64,000 nucleotides of DNA from Bradyrhizobium sp. CCBAU 53340 (GCF_015291645.1 NZ_CP030055.1:310001-374000); one strand, 5' to 3'; shown: positions 1 to 10,283, counted from the stretch's first letter. The notes: generated by a model from the sequence alone, not told the origin. Program-made: numbers and translations.

Positions 1-112
1 CCTTGAAGGGGGAGAGGATTCCGACGAATCCTTATTAATCCCAAAAACGGCCGTCTGACACCACCTTGAAAGGTCCCGAATCAGTCCAGCGGTAGCAAAA
101 TCCGGTGCAAAA

Positions 113-1459
113 TCAGGATTTAACGAGCCGGGCCGCGAAAAACCCGTCGAGCCCGCCGAGCTTCGGGTCGGCGTGCGGCAGATGGCTCGGCAAAGTCCGG
201 AGATCGCCCTCTTTGGTGATGATCTCGCTGAGCCCGGAGACCTCGCTGGCCTCGATCGGCACGCGGCGAAGCGCCGGCTCTGCGGCCAGCAAGGTGGCGA
301 TGGCCTGCTCGCCCTCTTCCGGTTCCAACGAGCAGGTGCAGTAGACCAGCGTCCCGCCCGGCTTGAGCAGTGAGACGGATTTCTTCAGCAGCCGCTGCTG
401 GAGCACGGTCATCGCGGCGACGTCCGACTCCTGCCGCAACCATGCGACGTCGGGGTGCCGGCGGATCGTCCCGGTCGAGGTGCAGGGTGCGTCGATCAGG
501 ACTCCATCGAAGCCCTCTGCCGGCCCCGCCCATTCCACGGCGTCGGCAACGACGGTCTCGGCCTGGAGCGACAGCCGGCTCAGGTTTTCGCGCAGGCGCG
601 CCACCCGGGCGGGCGAGCGGTCGAGCGCGGTGACGCGCGCGCCTGCTAGCACCAGCTGTGCGGTCTTGCCGCCGGGCGCGGCACAGAGATCGGCGATGGA
701 TTTGCCCTTGATGTCGCCGAACAGCCGGACCGGCAGCGCGGCAGCGGCGTCCTGCACCCACCATTGTCCTTCGGCGAAACCGGGCAGCATGGTCACCGAG
801 CCGTGCAGCAGCGTGCGGACCGAGCCGGTCGGCAGCACCTCGCCATGCAGCCGGCTCGCCCATTGCGCAGCGTCGGACTTCACGGTCAGGTCGAGCGAAG
901 GTTCGTGGCCGAGCGCGAGCGCTATCTCCCGCGCGGTCGCCTCGCCGTAATGCACGCTCCAGCGCGCCAGCAGCCAGGGCGGCAGGTCGAGCGATTGCGT
1001 CGCGACCTCCTCGACCAGCGCCTGGCCCTCGCGCGCGCAGCGGCGCAGCACGGCGTTGACGAGGCCGGCATAGCGTGCGGCGCGCCGGTCGGATTGCACC
1101 AGGCGAACCGAGAGATCGACTGCGGCGTGATCGGGCACGTCCATCCAGAGGATCTGGGCGGCGCCGATCAAGAGCGCGCTCTGCGCGCGCGGCGCGTCGG
1201 ATGGGATGCCCTTGTCGAGAAGGCGCGACAGCAAATGGCCGAGCGTGCCGAGCCGGCGCAGGATGGTTGCGACCAGGCGCCGCATCAGCGCGCGGTCGCG
1301 GTCGGCCAGCGTCTTCAGTCCGGGATGGGCGCCGGAGCCGTCGAGCTGGTCGTCGAGCGTGCGGTGCTTGTGCAAGACGCCGTCGACGATGTCGGCAGCG
1401 ATCCGCCGCGCCGCGAGACCGGGCACTTCGGACGGAGGGGCAAAACGTTGAGACGGCAT
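113..1459 (-). CDS. rsmB: 16S rRNA (cytosine-C5) methyltransferase RsmB/Sun
   Basis: A 448-residue SAM-dependent RNA methyltransferase of the RsmB/Sun (NOL1/NOP2) family, which methylates a cytosine of 16S rRNA in the cytoplasm. The N-terminal ~150 residues have the helical NusB-like character of this family. The catalytic domain shows the SAM-binding motif CAAPGGKTAQL (residues 259-269), the motif IV DAPC (323-326) and the nucleophile motif CTCS (374-377), so both conserved cysteines are present. An in-frame upstream extension of 16 residues exists, but the ATG at 1459 (MPSQRFAPP) fits the family better. It is divergent from the small gene at 1647 and stands alone here. The family is certain; the exact modified base is inferred from the family. 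Confidence 0.93.
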   Translation of the reverse strand: MPSQRFAPPSEVPGLAARRIAADIVDGVLHKHRTLDDQLDGSGAHPGLKTLADRDRALMRRLVATILRRLGTLGHLLSRLLDKGIPSDAPRAQSALLIGAAQILWMDVPDHAAVDLSVRLVQSDRRAARYAGLVNAVLRRCAREGQALVEEVATQSLDLPPWLLARWSVHYGEATAREIALALGHEPSLDLTVKSDAAQWASRLHGEVLPTGSVRTLLHGSVTMLPGFAEGQWWVQDAAAALPVRLFGDIKGKSIADLCAAPGGKTAQLVLAGARVTALDRSPARVARLRENLSRLSLQAETVVADAVEWAGPAEGFDGVLIDAPCTSTGTIRRHPDVAWLRQESDVAAMTVLQQRLLKKSVSLLKPGGTLVYCTCSLEPEEGEQAIATLLAAEPALRRVPIEASEVSGLSEIITKEGDLRTLPSHLPHADPKLGGLDGFFAARLVKS

Positions 1460-1646
1460 GCGAAAGTAAGGTTCTGAGCGGGCGGCAGTTCCGCCGCGAT
1501 GGCGCATGCCTTAACAGGCGCATCTGTGGCATGCGAATATGCCAAATGTAAGAATGGCCTCTGGCGATTTCAGCCCTTGGCTGCCATTTCAGCAATGCGT
1601 TATTGGACGTCGCGCAGCCCTCGATCCTGCGCTAGGACACGCGTCG

Positions 1647-1844
1647 ATGAGTAGCCAGCCTCCTGTTCCCGATCGCAAACCCTTGCCGCCCGCCGCCCAG
1701 CGCGCGCTGGCTGAAGCCGAGGCACGCCGGCAAGCCGCCGCGGCTCAGGCCGAGGCGGCTCCAAAGGAATTGCAGGGGCCGAAGGGGCCTGAGCCCACGC
1801 GCTACGGCGATTGGGAGCGCAAGGGCATCGCCTCCGATTTTTAA
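1647..1844 (+). CDS. DUF1674 / SDHAF4-like succinate dehydrogenase assembly factor
   Basis: A 65-residue protein ending in GPEPTRYGDWERKGIASDF, the conserved tail of the DUF1674 family, whose mitochondrial member SDHAF4/Sdh8 helps assemble flavinylated succinate dehydrogenase. The first part is a low-complexity Pro/Ala/Gln helix (residues 5-40). The ATG at 1647 is preferred; an in-frame extension back to 1539 encodes 36 residues without family character. It lies divergent from rsmB and convergent with cysNC, with only about 40 bp to the cysNC stop and no clear terminator. No sdh genes are nearby, so the role rests on family membership alone. Confidence 0.8.
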   Translation: MSSQPPVPDRKPLPPAAQRALAEAEARRQAAAAQAEAAPKELQGPKGPEPTRYGDWERKGIASDF

Positions 1845-1883
1845 GGTTGGACGGCCTGTCTCCGGCGGCTCGACCACCAGCCT

Positions 1884-3779
1884 CTACAGATAATGGTGCT
1901 CCTGCAAATAGCGGATGATGCGCTCGCATCCCTCCTCGGTGGTCATTTCCGAGGTGTCGATCGTGATCTCGGGTGCTTGCGGCGCCTCGTAGGGATGATC
2001 GATGCCGGTGAAGGCCGGCAGCTCGCCCGCACGCGCCTTGCGATAGAGCCCTTTGGGATCGCGCCGCTCGCATTCGGCGAGCGGGGTTGCGACATGGATC
2101 TCGATGAACTCCCCCGCCTCGACGCGGTGCCGCGCCATCTCGCGTTCGTTGCGGAAGGGCGAGATCAGCGCGACCAGCGCGATCATGCCGGCATCGACGA
2201 ACAGCGCCGCGATCTCGGCGACGCGCCGGACATTCTCCGTCCTCTCCGCGCTGGAAAAGCCGAGGTCACGGTTGATGCCGTGGCGGAGATTGTCGCCGTC
2301 AAGCAACGCCGCGTGACGTCCGAACTCGGCCAACCTGCGGTCGACGAGATCGGCGATCGTCGACTTGCCGGCACCGCTCAGCCCCGTGAACCAGAGCACG
2401 CAGGGCCGCTGCTGCTTGAGCCGTGCGCGCAGGGATTTGTCGATGGCGAGCTGTTGCCAGTGAATGTTGGTGGCGCGGCGCAGTGACAGGTCGATCATTC
2501 CCGCGGCAGCCGTGCGATGGCTGATCGGGTCGACGAGAATGAAGCTGCCCATCTCGCGGTTGTCGCGATAGGCCTCGAACACCAGGGCGCGGTCGAGGCT
2601 GACATGGGCGTAGCCGATCTGGTTGGCATCGAGCGTGGTCGCGCTCTCCTGCGCCATGGTGTCGATGGCAATGCGATACTTGAGCGTCGTGATCACCGCG
2701 CCCGATGAGGCGGTGCCGCATTTGAGCACGTAGCGCCGGCCCGGCGCCATGGCCTCGTCGTCGAACCAGACCAGATGCGCCGCCAGCTGATCCGAGACGA
2801 GCGGCGCTGCTCCCGACGTCAGCACGTCACCGCGGCTGACGTCGATCTCGTCGGTCAATGTGAGCGTCACCGATTCGCCGGCTGCAGCCCGATCGCGCTC
2901 GCCGTCAGGCGTGAGAATGCGCGCGATGTGCGCGCGACGGCCCGACGGCTGCACGGTGACAGCCTCGCCGGTTGCAATCGCCCCGCTGGCGATCCGTCCG
3001 CAGAAACCGCGAAAATCCGCATGCGGGCGGTTGACCCATTGCACCGGCAACCGGAACGGCCGTCCCGAGATTCCGCCGGTAACGTCGACCGATTCCAGGT
3101 AGGTCGTGACCGTCGGCCCGGTGTACCAGGGCATTCGCGTGCTCGCGACGGCGATGTTGTCGCCGTCTGGCGCCACGACCGGAATGCATTGGACCTGGGA
3201 GATACCGAGCTGGCCGGCCAGGGTCAGATATTCGGCCGTGATGGCCGCGAATCTGTCGTCGTCGAAGCCGATCAGATCCATCTTGTTGACGGCGAGCACG
3301 ACGTGGCAGACGCCGAGCCGCGACAGGATGTGGCAGTGGCGCCGGGTCTGCGTGATCACGCCCTTGCGGGCGTCGACCAGGACCACGGCGAGGTCGGCGT
3401 TGGAGGCGCCGGTCGCCATGTTGCGGGTATACTGCGTGTGTCCCGGCGTGTCGGCGACGATGAAGCGGCGCAACTTCGTTGCGAAGAACCGGTAGGCGAC
3501 GTCGATGGTGATGCCCTGCTCGCGCTCGGCCTGCAAGCCGTCGACCAGCAGCGCGAAATCGAGATCGCCGCCGGTGGTGCCAACCGTCTTGCTCTCCGAC
3601 GCCAGCGTGTCGAGCTGGTCGTCGAGCAGCGTCTTGGAATCGTAGAGCAGGCGACCGACCAGCGTGCTCTTGCCGTCGTCGACGCTGCCGCAAGTGACGA
3701 AACGCAACGTCGGGCGATCGTCCTGGTCGAGCCGTGGCGCATCGGGCGCGGCGATCGTGGGAGCCTCGTGATAGGACAT
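1884..3779 (-). CDS. cysNC: Bifunctional sulfate adenylyltransferase subunit 1 / adenylylsulfate kinase (CysN-CysC fusion)
   Basis: A 631-residue fusion that, with CysD, converts sulfate and ATP to APS (GTPase-driven) and then phosphorylates APS to PAPS. The CysN part is an EF-Tu-like GTPase: G1 GSVDDGKST (31-39), G3 DTPGH (110-114), G4 NKMD (165-168), followed by beta-barrel domains to about 440. The CysC part carries Walker A GLSGAGKST (466-474) and the ISPFR serine motif (539-543). This is the NodQ/CysNC architecture. The start codon overlaps the cysD stop by one base (TGATG), indicating translational coupling. It is the last gene of a three-gene minus-strand operon that begins with the FAD/sulfotransferase fusion. 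No cysH or sulfite reductase gene is in the window, so PAPS may serve sulfation rather than, or as well as, assimilation. Confidence 0.95.
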   Translation of the reverse strand: MSYHEAPTIAAPDAPRLDQDDRPTLRFVTCGSVDDGKSTLVGRLLYDSKTLLDDQLDTLASESKTVGTTGGDLDFALLVDGLQAEREQGITIDVAYRFFATKLRRFIVADTPGHTQYTRNMATGASNADLAVVLVDARKGVITQTRRHCHILSRLGVCHVVLAVNKMDLIGFDDDRFAAITAEYLTLAGQLGISQVQCIPVVAPDGDNIAVASTRMPWYTGPTVTTYLESVDVTGGISGRPFRLPVQWVNRPHADFRGFCGRIASGAIATGEAVTVQPSGRRAHIARILTPDGERDRAAAGESVTLTLTDEIDVSRGDVLTSGAAPLVSDQLAAHLVWFDDEAMAPGRRYVLKCGTASSGAVITTLKYRIAIDTMAQESATTLDANQIGYAHVSLDRALVFEAYRDNREMGSFILVDPISHRTAAAGMIDLSLRRATNIHWQQLAIDKSLRARLKQQRPCVLWFTGLSGAGKSTIADLVDRRLAEFGRHAALLDGDNLRHGINRDLGFSSAERTENVRRVAEIAALFVDAGMIALVALISPFRNEREMARHRVEAGEFIEIHVATPLAECERRDPKGLYRKARAGELPAFTGIDHPYEAPQAPEITIDTSEMTTEEGCERIIRYLQEHHYL

Positions 3780-4753
3780 CAGAAGTATCCTTCCGCTTTC
3801 TTGCGCTCCATCGACGCGGGGCTGTCGCGGTCGATCATGCGTCCTTGCCGCTCGGAGGTGCGCGAGGCCATCATCTCCCGGACGATCTCCGGCAGCGTTG
3901 CCGCCGTCGAGACCGTCGCACCGCTGAGCGGGTAACAGCCGAGGGTACGAAACCTGACGGAGCGCCATCGCGGCTCTTCACCCGCATGCAGCGGCATGCG
4001 CTCGTCGTCGACCATGATCAGCGTGCCATCGCGCTCGACCACCGGGCGTCTTGCAGCCAGATAGAGCGGGACGATCGGGATGTTCTCGAGCAGGATGTAG
4101 TCCCAGACGTCGAGCTCGGTCCAGTTCGACAGCGGAAACACCCGCATGCTTTCGCCCGGCGCGAGCATCGTGTTGTACAGGCTCCATAGCTCCGGCCGCT
4201 GGTTTTTCGGATCCCAGCGATGTGCCGCGCTCCGGTGCGAGAACACGCGCTCCTTGGCGCGCGACTTCTCCTCGTCGCGGCGCGCGCCTCCGATCGCGGC
4301 GTCGAAGCCGTGCAGATCCAGCGCCTGCCGCAGGGCCTGTGTCTTCATCACGTCGGTGTAGCGGGCGGAGCCGTGGCAGAACGGCGTGATGCCCTGGCTC
4401 AATCCATCGCGGTTGGTGTGGACGATCAGATCGAGACCGAGCTCGCGGGCCCGGCGGTCGCGAAAGGCGATCATATCGCGAAACTTCCAGGTCGTGTCGA
4501 CATGCAGCAGCGGAAACGGCGGCCTGCCGGGATGAAACGCCTTCATCGCCAGATGCAGCAGCACCGAGGAATCCTTGCCGATCGAGTAGAGCATGACCGG
4601 CTTGCGGAACTCGGCCGCCGTCTCGCGCAGGATATGAATGCTTTCTGCTTCGAGGCGGCGGAGATGGCTGGTGGCGCTGCGGCGCATGGTGGCCGCGTCG
4701 GGCACATCGTGCGCCGGCGCCGCCTCCATCGTGGGAGCGAGCTGGCCGCTCAT
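3779..4753 (-). CDS. cysD: Sulfate adenylyltransferase subunit 2 (CysD/NodP)
   Basis: A 324-residue PP-loop ATP pyrophosphatase that forms the catalytic subunit of ATP sulfurylase with CysN. The PP-loop SIGKDSS lies at residues 57-63, and the C-terminus ends with the usual ERKKAEGYF. The first ~22 residues look like a variable extension; an internal ATG (MRRSATSH) could be used instead. Its ATG overlaps the stop of the upstream FAD/sulfotransferase gene by four bases (ATGA), and its own stop overlaps the cysNC start by one base, so the three genes are translationally coupled. Assignment is by family; the physiological role follows from its partners. Confidence 0.95.
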   Translation of the reverse strand: MSGQLAPTMEAAPAHDVPDAATMRRSATSHLRRLEAESIHILRETAAEFRKPVMLYSIGKDSSVLLHLAMKAFHPGRPPFPLLHVDTTWKFRDMIAFRDRRARELGLDLIVHTNRDGLSQGITPFCHGSARYTDVMKTQALRQALDLHGFDAAIGGARRDEEKSRAKERVFSHRSAAHRWDPKNQRPELWSLYNTMLAPGESMRVFPLSNWTELDVWDYILLENIPIVPLYLAARRPVVERDGTLIMVDDERMPLHAGEEPRWRSVRFRTLGCYPLSGATVSTAATLPEIVREMMASRTSERQGRMIDRDSPASMERKKAEGYF

Positions 4754-7221
4754 GCGGCAGTACCCAGGCAGTCGCCGAACAGGCGCGCGGCGGTGTCGGT
4801 GTCCAGCGCGAGATCACGGATGCAGGCCGCGACCGAGGCGCGATACATGTCGTCGATGCCGTAGCGTCCGATGACCTGGAGCTGGGCGTCGCTCAGCGAG
4901 GCCGTCTTGCGGCTGCGGTAACGATAGGCCGTGTCGGATCCGTGAAGGCCGACCACGGTGTAGATCTTCGGCTCGCTCAGGAAGGTGACGCCGGACCCCT
5001 TCGTTTCAATCTGCCCGCGCTCCTTCCAGTCGGTGACGGCGCCTTCGGTGAAGCGTGCGCCAAGGCCGAGCCGGTCGAACAGCTTTCGCACCGAGCCGGT
5101 CGCGTCCTTGCTGGCCTCATAAACATAGTGCGTCACGGGCACGCCGTGCCGTCTTGCATAGCTTTCGACGCGAAGCGCGTTCAGCGACGAGATCACGTAG
5201 TTCTGGATCAGGCGATCCTCGGGAACGCGGTCCGACCATTTCTCGTGCCACGAAGCGAGCGAGCTCGCGGGATCGCGATCGAGCATGATCATGTGGAGCT
5301 TGTCGGCCGGCCAGCCGGCCTCGATCAGCGGTTGGAGCGGCAGGAACAGGCTTTCGGCGAGCACATAGGGTCCCGCCATTTCCTTGCTGAAGATATGTGG
5401 CTGCTCCGCGGCCGTCGGTGCGGCCCAGGGCTCGCCCGCATTTCCAAGCAGCCGATGGCGCAGCACGACCTTTACCGGCTGGAAATAGGAGGGCATGCCG
5501 GCGACGCCGAACAGATTGGTGAGCGCGGTCGAGCCCACGCGGCAGCGTCCCCATGCACAGTAGAGCATGGGGAAGTCTTCGGGAGCCCAGTGACGGAGCG
5601 TCTCGCCAAGGCAGTCCCTCACCTCCCACATCAATTCGTCCAGCGCGGCAGGCCGGTTCTGGTACTTGCCATCAGGTACAAGCACCATCGTCTCGAGCGA
5701 GGGATGGTCGCGGCGCACGAGATCGGCGAGGCGGTCGGTTTCTTCGACTGACGTCAGGATGGTGCTCATCTCAGGACCTTTCGGGTTGAGGATCGAATCG
5801 ACCACGGACTGGGCGCGGCGCAGGTTGATGTCGACTGCGGCGGCATAGAAGTGCGTGCCCTTGGTGGGGCCGCCGACCGCGTAGACGTTGGGATAGGGAT
5901 TGCCGTGGCGGTCGCGAACCCGGCTGTCGTCATAGCCGCAGCGAATTCCGCCGAGCGGGTCTAGTGAGATGAGTCCCTGGCGCTGCATGTCCTGGTAGAG
6001 CGGGCTGGTGTCCAGTCGGTAGGACGGACCCGTCGCGTCGACGAGATAGTCGACCTCGCGATGGCTGCCGTCGGCGAAGGTCGCGCGAAACCGGCCGCCG
6101 ATGTCGGTCACATCGCGCAAGCGCGCGTGGGCCGAGAGCCTGCCTGACCGCATCAGGTCGCGGATGCGGATGCCATTCTCCAGCGGCATCGCCGAGCGGT
6201 TGCGAAGCCAGCCGGAATTGTAGGCGTCCATGAAGCGCATCTTCTCGGCATCGCTCATTCGGGTCCAGGCCTCGCACATCACGTCGATGATGCTGACGAG
6301 GTAGGCGTAGACGCTGGGCTCGCCGGTCTCGGCGCGCGCGACGTTGTGCTCGAGATCATCAAGCGCATCGCCATCGATATTCCGGCAGGACAGATCGCAG
6401 CGGATTCCGGTCGTCTCCAGCAGCAGCTCGGAAAGGCGGGCAGCAAAGGCGTCGGCTTCGATGCGCGCGCGGCTGGTCACATAACGATGCAGGGCGTCGC
6501 GGAAGTCGTTCGCGATTGCCGGAAACGCCGCCGGCTGCACCGTGGGAAACAGGCCGCTTCTGGAGAAGCAGGCCACCTTGACGGCCTCGTGAGACTTGGC
6601 CAGCGCCGCCGCGGTGTCGACCGCGCTGAGGCCGCTTCCGAGGATGCCGACCTCGATGCCGTCGCGATCGGCGAAGGTGAATTGGGCGTAGGGATCGCGG
6701 ATGTAGTTCGGGCTGGCAGTCAGACCGTAGTGGTCGTCGGGCGCGTTGTGACCGGTGCAGAGGATCAGCACGGACGAGATGTGCGTGATGTTGCGGTCGG
6801 TCGTCAGCAAGACATCGCGATCGGGCGAGAATCGCATGCGGACCACTTCGGCATGTTCGACATGGACCGGCAGGCCGACGCTCCGGCATTGCGCGATTGC
6901 AGCGAGACGCACGGAATCGAGATAATCCTTGTAGACCATCCGCGGCAGATGCTTGTTGCCGTGGCTGCTGAGGCCGTGGACGCGAAGCCAGCGTAGAAAT
7001 TCCTCCGCGTCGTTCGGACGGATCGACATCGTTGACGGCTTCATGTTGAGCAGATGGCGGTCGCTCTGGGTGCGATAGGCGACTCCGCCATCGAATCCGG
7101 ACTTGTCGAACAGCTGGATTCCGCTGATCGCGCCGTTGTCGCACCCCGATGCGGCGAGCTCCGCCAGATGGCGCAAGATCGTGATGCCGGTTGCGCCGCC
7201 GCCGACGATGCTGATGATCAT
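4750..7221 (-). CDS. Fused FAD/NAD(P)-binding oxidoreductase (YdhS-like) and sulfotransferase-like protein
   Basis: An 823-residue two-domain protein. Residues 1-480 are a FAD/NAD(P)-binding enzyme of the YdhS-like type: dinucleotide-binding GGGATG at 7-12, a second Rossmann motif GILGSGLSA at 192-200, and a C-terminal DATGPSY (395-401). Residues 485-823 resemble a PAPS-dependent sulfotransferase: a 5'-phosphosulfate-loop-like segment [14 protein letters not shown] (558-571) and a 3'-phosphate-loop-like segment [11 protein letters not shown] (648-658). It heads an operon with cysD and cysNC (ATGA overlap with cysD), so PAPS would be made by its neighbours. An in-frame ATG at 5769 with AAAGG seven bases upstream sits exactly at the domain junction, so the sulfotransferase half might also be made separately. 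Substrate unknown. The oxidoreductase class is fairly sure; the sulfotransferase call is from motif shape plus context. Confidence 0.82.
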   Translation of the reverse strand: MIISIVGGGATGITILRHLAELAASGCDNGAISGIQLFDKSGFDGGVAYRTQSDRHLLNMKPSTMSIRPNDAEEFLRWLRVHGLSSHGNKHLPRMVYKDYLDSVRLAAIAQCRSVGLPVHVEHAEVVRMRFSPDRDVLLTTDRNITHISSVLILCTGHNAPDDHYGLTASPNYIRDPYAQFTFADRDGIEVGILGSGLSAVDTAAALAKSHEAVKVACFSRSGLFPTVQPAAFPAIANDFRDALHRYVTSRARIEADAFAARLSELLLETTGIRCDLSCRNIDGDALDDLEHNVARAETGEPSVYAYLVSIIDVMCEAWTRMSDAEKMRFMDAYNSGWLRNRSAMPLENGIRIRDLMRSGRLSAHARLRDVTDIGGRFRATFADGSHREVDYLVDATGPSYRLDTSPLYQDMQRQGLISLDPLGGIRCGYDDSRVRDRHGNPYPNVYAVGGPTKGTHFYAAAVDINLRRAQSVVDSILNPKGPEMSTILTSVEETDRLADLVRRDHPSLETMVLVPDGKYQNRPAALDELMWEVRDCLGETLRHWAPEDFPMLYCAWGRCRVGSTALTNLFGVAGMPSYFQPVKVVLRHRLLGNAGEPWAAPTAAEQPHIFSKEMAGPYVLAESLFLPLQPLIEAGWPADKLHMIMLDRDPASSLASWHEKWSDRVPEDRLIQNYVISSLNALRVESYARRHGVPVTHYVYEASKDATGSVRKLFDRLGLGARFTEGAVTDWKERGQIETKGSGVTFLSEPKIYTVVGLHGSDTAYRYRSRKTASLSDAQLQVIGRYGIDDMYRASVAACIRDLALDTDTAARLFGDCLGTAA
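5767..5781 (-). promoter_or_regulatory. Possible internal ribosome binding site and start at the FAD/sulfotransferase junction
   Basis: On the minus strand AAAGG (5781-5777) precedes an in-frame ATG (5769-5767) by seven bases, exactly where the FAD domain ends and the sulfotransferase-like domain begins (residue 485). The overlapping other-frame TGA in the sequence GAGATGA would be what is left of a former stop/start overlap if two genes had been joined. That is inference from spacing only. Confidence 0.4.
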
Positions 7222-7363
7222 CGCTCAATTCTCCCCAGTCTGTCGTGTTTGACCCAGGCGCGAGCGGGGGCTCGGCGTGGGGGCCTCCCAAAGCCGTTGT
7301 TGTTCGACGCGTCAGAAAGGTAATTTGCAGCCGGCCTCGTGTCGGCCGCAGGGGATGCGGGCG

Positions 7364-9391
7364 TCAGGCCGCCCGCACCGTATCGAGGAATTTCGCAACT
7401 TCGTTCTTGAGACGACTGCTCTCCGTCGAGAGTGAGCGTGCGGATGCTAGAACCTGGGTCGACGCCGAACCGGTGGCGCTGGCGCCGTGACTGACCTGGG
7501 CGATCTTGTCAGCGACTTCGACTGTTCCCTTGGCGGCTTCGCTGACGTTGCGTGCGATTTCCGCCGTCGCGGCGCCCTGCTCTTCGATGGTCGCTGCGAT
7601 CGTCGTCGAGATGTCCGAGATCTTGGAGATGGTCGCGCCGATCTCCTTGATGGCGCCGACGGAGTCTTCCGTGGCCGACTGCATGCCGGCGATCTGCGCG
7701 CTGATTTCGTCGGTCGCTTTCGCGGTCTGGGCCGCCAGCGCCTTGACTTCGCTGGCCACCACCGCGAAGCCGCGGCCGGATTCGCCGGCCCGTGCAGCCT
7801 CGATGGTCGCGTTCAGCGCCAGGAGGTTGGTCTGCTCGGCGATCGCTGTGATCAGCTTCACGACGTCGCCGATCCGTCCGGCGGCCTTGAGCAATTCGTT
7901 GATGCGCGCATCGGTGCGCTCGGCCTGCGTCACCGCGTCACGCGCGATCCGGCTGGAGTCATGGACTTGCCGGCCGATCTCGACCACCGATGCGCTCATC
8001 TCCTCGGCGGCGGACGCCACGGCTCCGACATTGGAAGAAGCTTCCTCGGAAGCCGCGGCCACCATGCCGGAGAGCTGCTCGGTCTCCTCCGCCGTTCCCG
8101 ACAGCGTGCCGGCGGCGGATTCGAGCTGATGTGAGGCTGAAGAAACCGAGTTGATGATGCCGCCGACCGCATCCTCGAACGCGCCAGCCAGCCGGACCAT
8201 CTCCTGCTTGCGCCGCGTGGCGGCTGCGGCCTCCTGATCCTTCTGCTCCGCCTCCATCTGCTCGATGCGGATCAGATTGTCCCTGAACGTGCGGGCGGCG
8301 CGGGCGTTGTCGCCGACTTCGTCGCCGCGGGCGGTATAGGGAATCTCGACGGCCTTGTTTCCGCCGGCCAGCTGCAGCAGCACCTCGCCGATGCGACGGA
8401 TCGGCCGGGCGATGCTCAGCACCGAGAACAGCGCCGAGCCGGCCAGCACCAGAATCACGAGGACGCCGACGGCCAGACTGACCCAAGTCGCCTGTTCCAA
8501 CGCAGTCATCAGTTGGCTCTGCCGCAGGGCCGTGTATTCGTTGTTGGCGGCAACCAGCTTGTCGACGCGCGTTGTGATTTCCCTGGCGGCCGGACGCAGC
8601 CGCTCCTCAAGGATGCGTGTCTTGGTCTCCTCTGCCTTCACGGCGGCGCCGGTCGCGGCCTTGTAACGTCCCGCAAGCGCCGCCAGCGCGTCGATCCCCT
8701 CCGCCATTTCCTTGTCGGCGGATTGACGCGCCTGCTTCAGGTCGCGGATCAAGGCATCGACACGTGCGACGATACGATCCTTCTGGTCGGCATCGCTCGT
8801 TGCCGCGAAGTGCCAATCGGCGGCGCTGACCGCCTTGAAGGCTGCGTCGGCCTCGCGCAACTGGACCTCGATGCCGAGACGGTTCGGAGACGCGGCAAGG
8901 GCGGGCGATGCCAGCAACTTTTCGAGTGCCTTGTTCCAGGCATCCTCGATCTGAGTTGCCGCGGCGAATTCGGTGATGGCGATGCCACGGGCTTCGCCGA
9001 GATCGTTGCCGGCCTTGAGCGAGGCGTCGAGCTGGACCTTGACCTCGCGACAAAGCTCTTTGGCTTCGGCGCGCTTGGACCTGACCAATGCGGCGTCTAT
9101 TTCGGTCGTGGCATTGGCAATGGAGTTGTGCAGCACCTGGAGCTGTTGGGCGAGAGCCTCGGCGCTGAAGGCAGATCCGATCTCCCCCACTGCGAGGCGC
9201 GCGCGGGTCACTGCGAGTTCGGCGCCCTGGGCATTGGCCTTGTTGGCGGTGTTGATGACCACCAATTCGCTCAGTCCCGCGATTTGCCCGTTTCTGATGA
9301 GCTGGTTGCCGAGCATGCCACCGACGAGGAGGACCCCAGCACTTGCCGTCAGTCCGAGCTTTGTACCGATGCGAAACTTGAACGATGGCAT
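7364..9391 (-). CDS. Methyl-accepting chemotaxis protein
   Basis: A chemoreceptor of about 675 residues from the ATG at 9391 (MPSFKFRIG), which has GGGGAG upstream; the frame could open 22 residues earlier but without a better site. It has an N-terminal membrane segment (about residues 13-30), a long periplasmic helical sensor region, a second membrane segment ([20 protein letters not shown]), a HAMP domain (after [12 protein letters not shown]) and a cytoplasmic signalling domain. The hairpin-tip motif [19 protein letters not shown], which binds CheA/CheW, is intact. No che genes adjoin it, so it presumably feeds a chemotaxis cluster elsewhere. Ligand unknown. Followed downstream on the same strand by the sulfation operon after a 142-bp gap. 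Confidence 0.93.
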   Translation of the reverse strand: MPSFKFRIGTKLGLTASAGVLLVGGMLGNQLIRNGQIAGLSELVVINTANKANAQGAELAVTRARLAVGEIGSAFSAEALAQQLQVLHNSIANATTEIDAALVRSKRAEAKELCREVKVQLDASLKAGNDLGEARGIAITEFAAATQIEDAWNKALEKLLASPALAASPNRLGIEVQLREADAAFKAVSAADWHFAATSDADQKDRIVARVDALIRDLKQARQSADKEMAEGIDALAALAGRYKAATGAAVKAEETKTRILEERLRPAAREITTRVDKLVAANNEYTALRQSQLMTALEQATWVSLAVGVLVILVLAGSALFSVLSIARPIRRIGEVLLQLAGGNKAVEIPYTARGDEVGDNARAARTFRDNLIRIEQMEAEQKDQEAAAATRRKQEMVRLAGAFEDAVGGIINSVSSASHQLESAAGTLSGTAEETEQLSGMVAAASEEASSNVGAVASAAEEMSASVVEIGRQVHDSSRIARDAVTQAERTDARINELLKAAGRIGDVVKLITAIAEQTNLLALNATIEAARAGESGRGFAVVASEVKALAAQTAKATDEISAQIAGMQSATEDSVGAIKEIGATISKISDISTTIAATIEEQGAATAEIARNVSEAAKGTVEVADKIAQVSHGASATGSASTQVLASARSLSTESSRLKNEVAKFLDTVRAA

Positions 9392-9636
9392 ATTTACCGC
9401 TCCCCCACACGCATACCGAGTACTCCCTTCTAATACTAAACAAGAGCTGAAGATCAAACTCCGTACAACTACAGGAGGTATCGAATGGAGAGCGTTTGGA
9501 ACAGCGCTCTCCGCATAGGTGCGGTTTTACGGTCAGTCCGGGCCAGGCGAGACGCGGCGCTCGCGCAATCGCCGGTACAGGCCGAAGGGTGGGCCGTGCC
9601 TTGCGAGGTTCCCCGACTCAGCCCTAGCGTGAGCTG

Positions 9637-10227
9637 ATGCGTTTCCAGGACCGCCCCAATGTCCATCGGCCGCGATTCGGCGGCTCGCCGTTCCGCCGTC
9701 GCTTCTCCGGATTGTTGCCGTGGATTTTCGTGGTCGGGATCGCTGCGGCGATCGTGCTCACCTTCCGGCATGGGGCGAATTGGTCGCTTCGGCATCCGGC
9801 CGACGAGCGCACGCAGGATGCCGAGATTATCCTTCAGCAGTCAGGCAATCCCGACGACCGCCTGTCGGTCGATGTCATCCGCACCGTCGACGGCGATACC
9901 TTCGTGGCGCGCGTGCATCGGCGCGGTGGGCGCGATCTCGTCGCGCGCGTTCGCCTGCGCGGCATCGATGCACCCGAGATGAAGGCGTCCTGCCAGGACG
10001 AACTGGACAAGGCCGAAGCCGCCACCGAGGCGCTGCGCAACCTGCTCGGCCAGGGTGGCGTCACGATCTACAATCTCGGCACGGAAAAATACGGGCGCGT
10101 TCTCGCCGATGTCGCCACGAAACGGACCGCCAACGTTTCGGCGGCCATGCTCGCGGGTGGTTACGCGCGCAGCTACAATGGCGGCCATCGCGACGGCTGG
10201 TGCACGCGCGGCTGGCGCTTCTGGTAA
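9637..10227 (+). CDS. Membrane-anchored thermonuclease-family (SNase-like) protein
   Basis: A 196-residue protein with a basic N-terminus, one membrane segment (about 27-43, LPWIFVVGIAAAIVLTF) and a staphylococcal-nuclease fold. It shows VDGDTF (87-92), VRLRGIDAPE (Arg and acidic residues matching the active site) and EKYGRVLA (the catalytic Glu and second Arg). It therefore looks catalytically competent and would act outside the cytoplasmic membrane. It converges on the L,D-transpeptidase gene, sharing a bidirectional terminator hairpin. The substrate (DNA or RNA) cannot be told from sequence; homologues in this group are often annotated only as thermonuclease family. Confidence 0.85.
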   Translation: MRFQDRPNVHRPRFGGSPFRRRFSGLLPWIFVVGIAAAIVLTFRHGANWSLRHPADERTQDAEIILQQSGNPDDRLSVDVIRTVDGDTFVARVHRRGGRDLVARVRLRGIDAPEMKASCQDELDKAEAATEALRNLLGQGGVTIYNLGTEKYGRVLADVATKRTANVSAAMLAGGYARSYNGGHRDGWCTRGWRFW

Positions 10228-10234
10228 CAAAAAA

Positions 10235-10254
10235 GCCGCGTCTGATGACGCGGC
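10235..10254. terminator. Bidirectional intrinsic terminator between the nuclease and L,D-transpeptidase genes
   Basis: A perfect 8-bp stem (GCCGCGTC/GACGCGGC) with a TGAT loop, flanked by an A-run on the left and CTTTC on the right, lies between the two convergent genes and can serve both strands. Confidence 0.8.
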
Positions 10255-10283
10255 TCTTTCAATCTCTGCCTTGGTCGCGACGA

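Noticed and set aside
1..112. Possible gene fragment at the left edge
   Set aside because: No frame shows coding character; it appears to be non-coding DNA after rsmB.
120..1595. A 491-residue minus-strand frame over rsmB
   Set aside because: Arg/Ala-rich shadow in another frame of rsmB, with no motifs.
2775..3935. A 386-residue plus-strand frame opposite cysNC
   Set aside because: Antisense of a gene with intact GTPase motifs; composition is typical of a shadow.
1884..7221. Reading the sulfation operon as a nodPQ symbiosis locus
   Set aside because: No nod genes or nod box are visible in the window, and the sulfotransferase-like part is fused to an unrelated flavoprotein.
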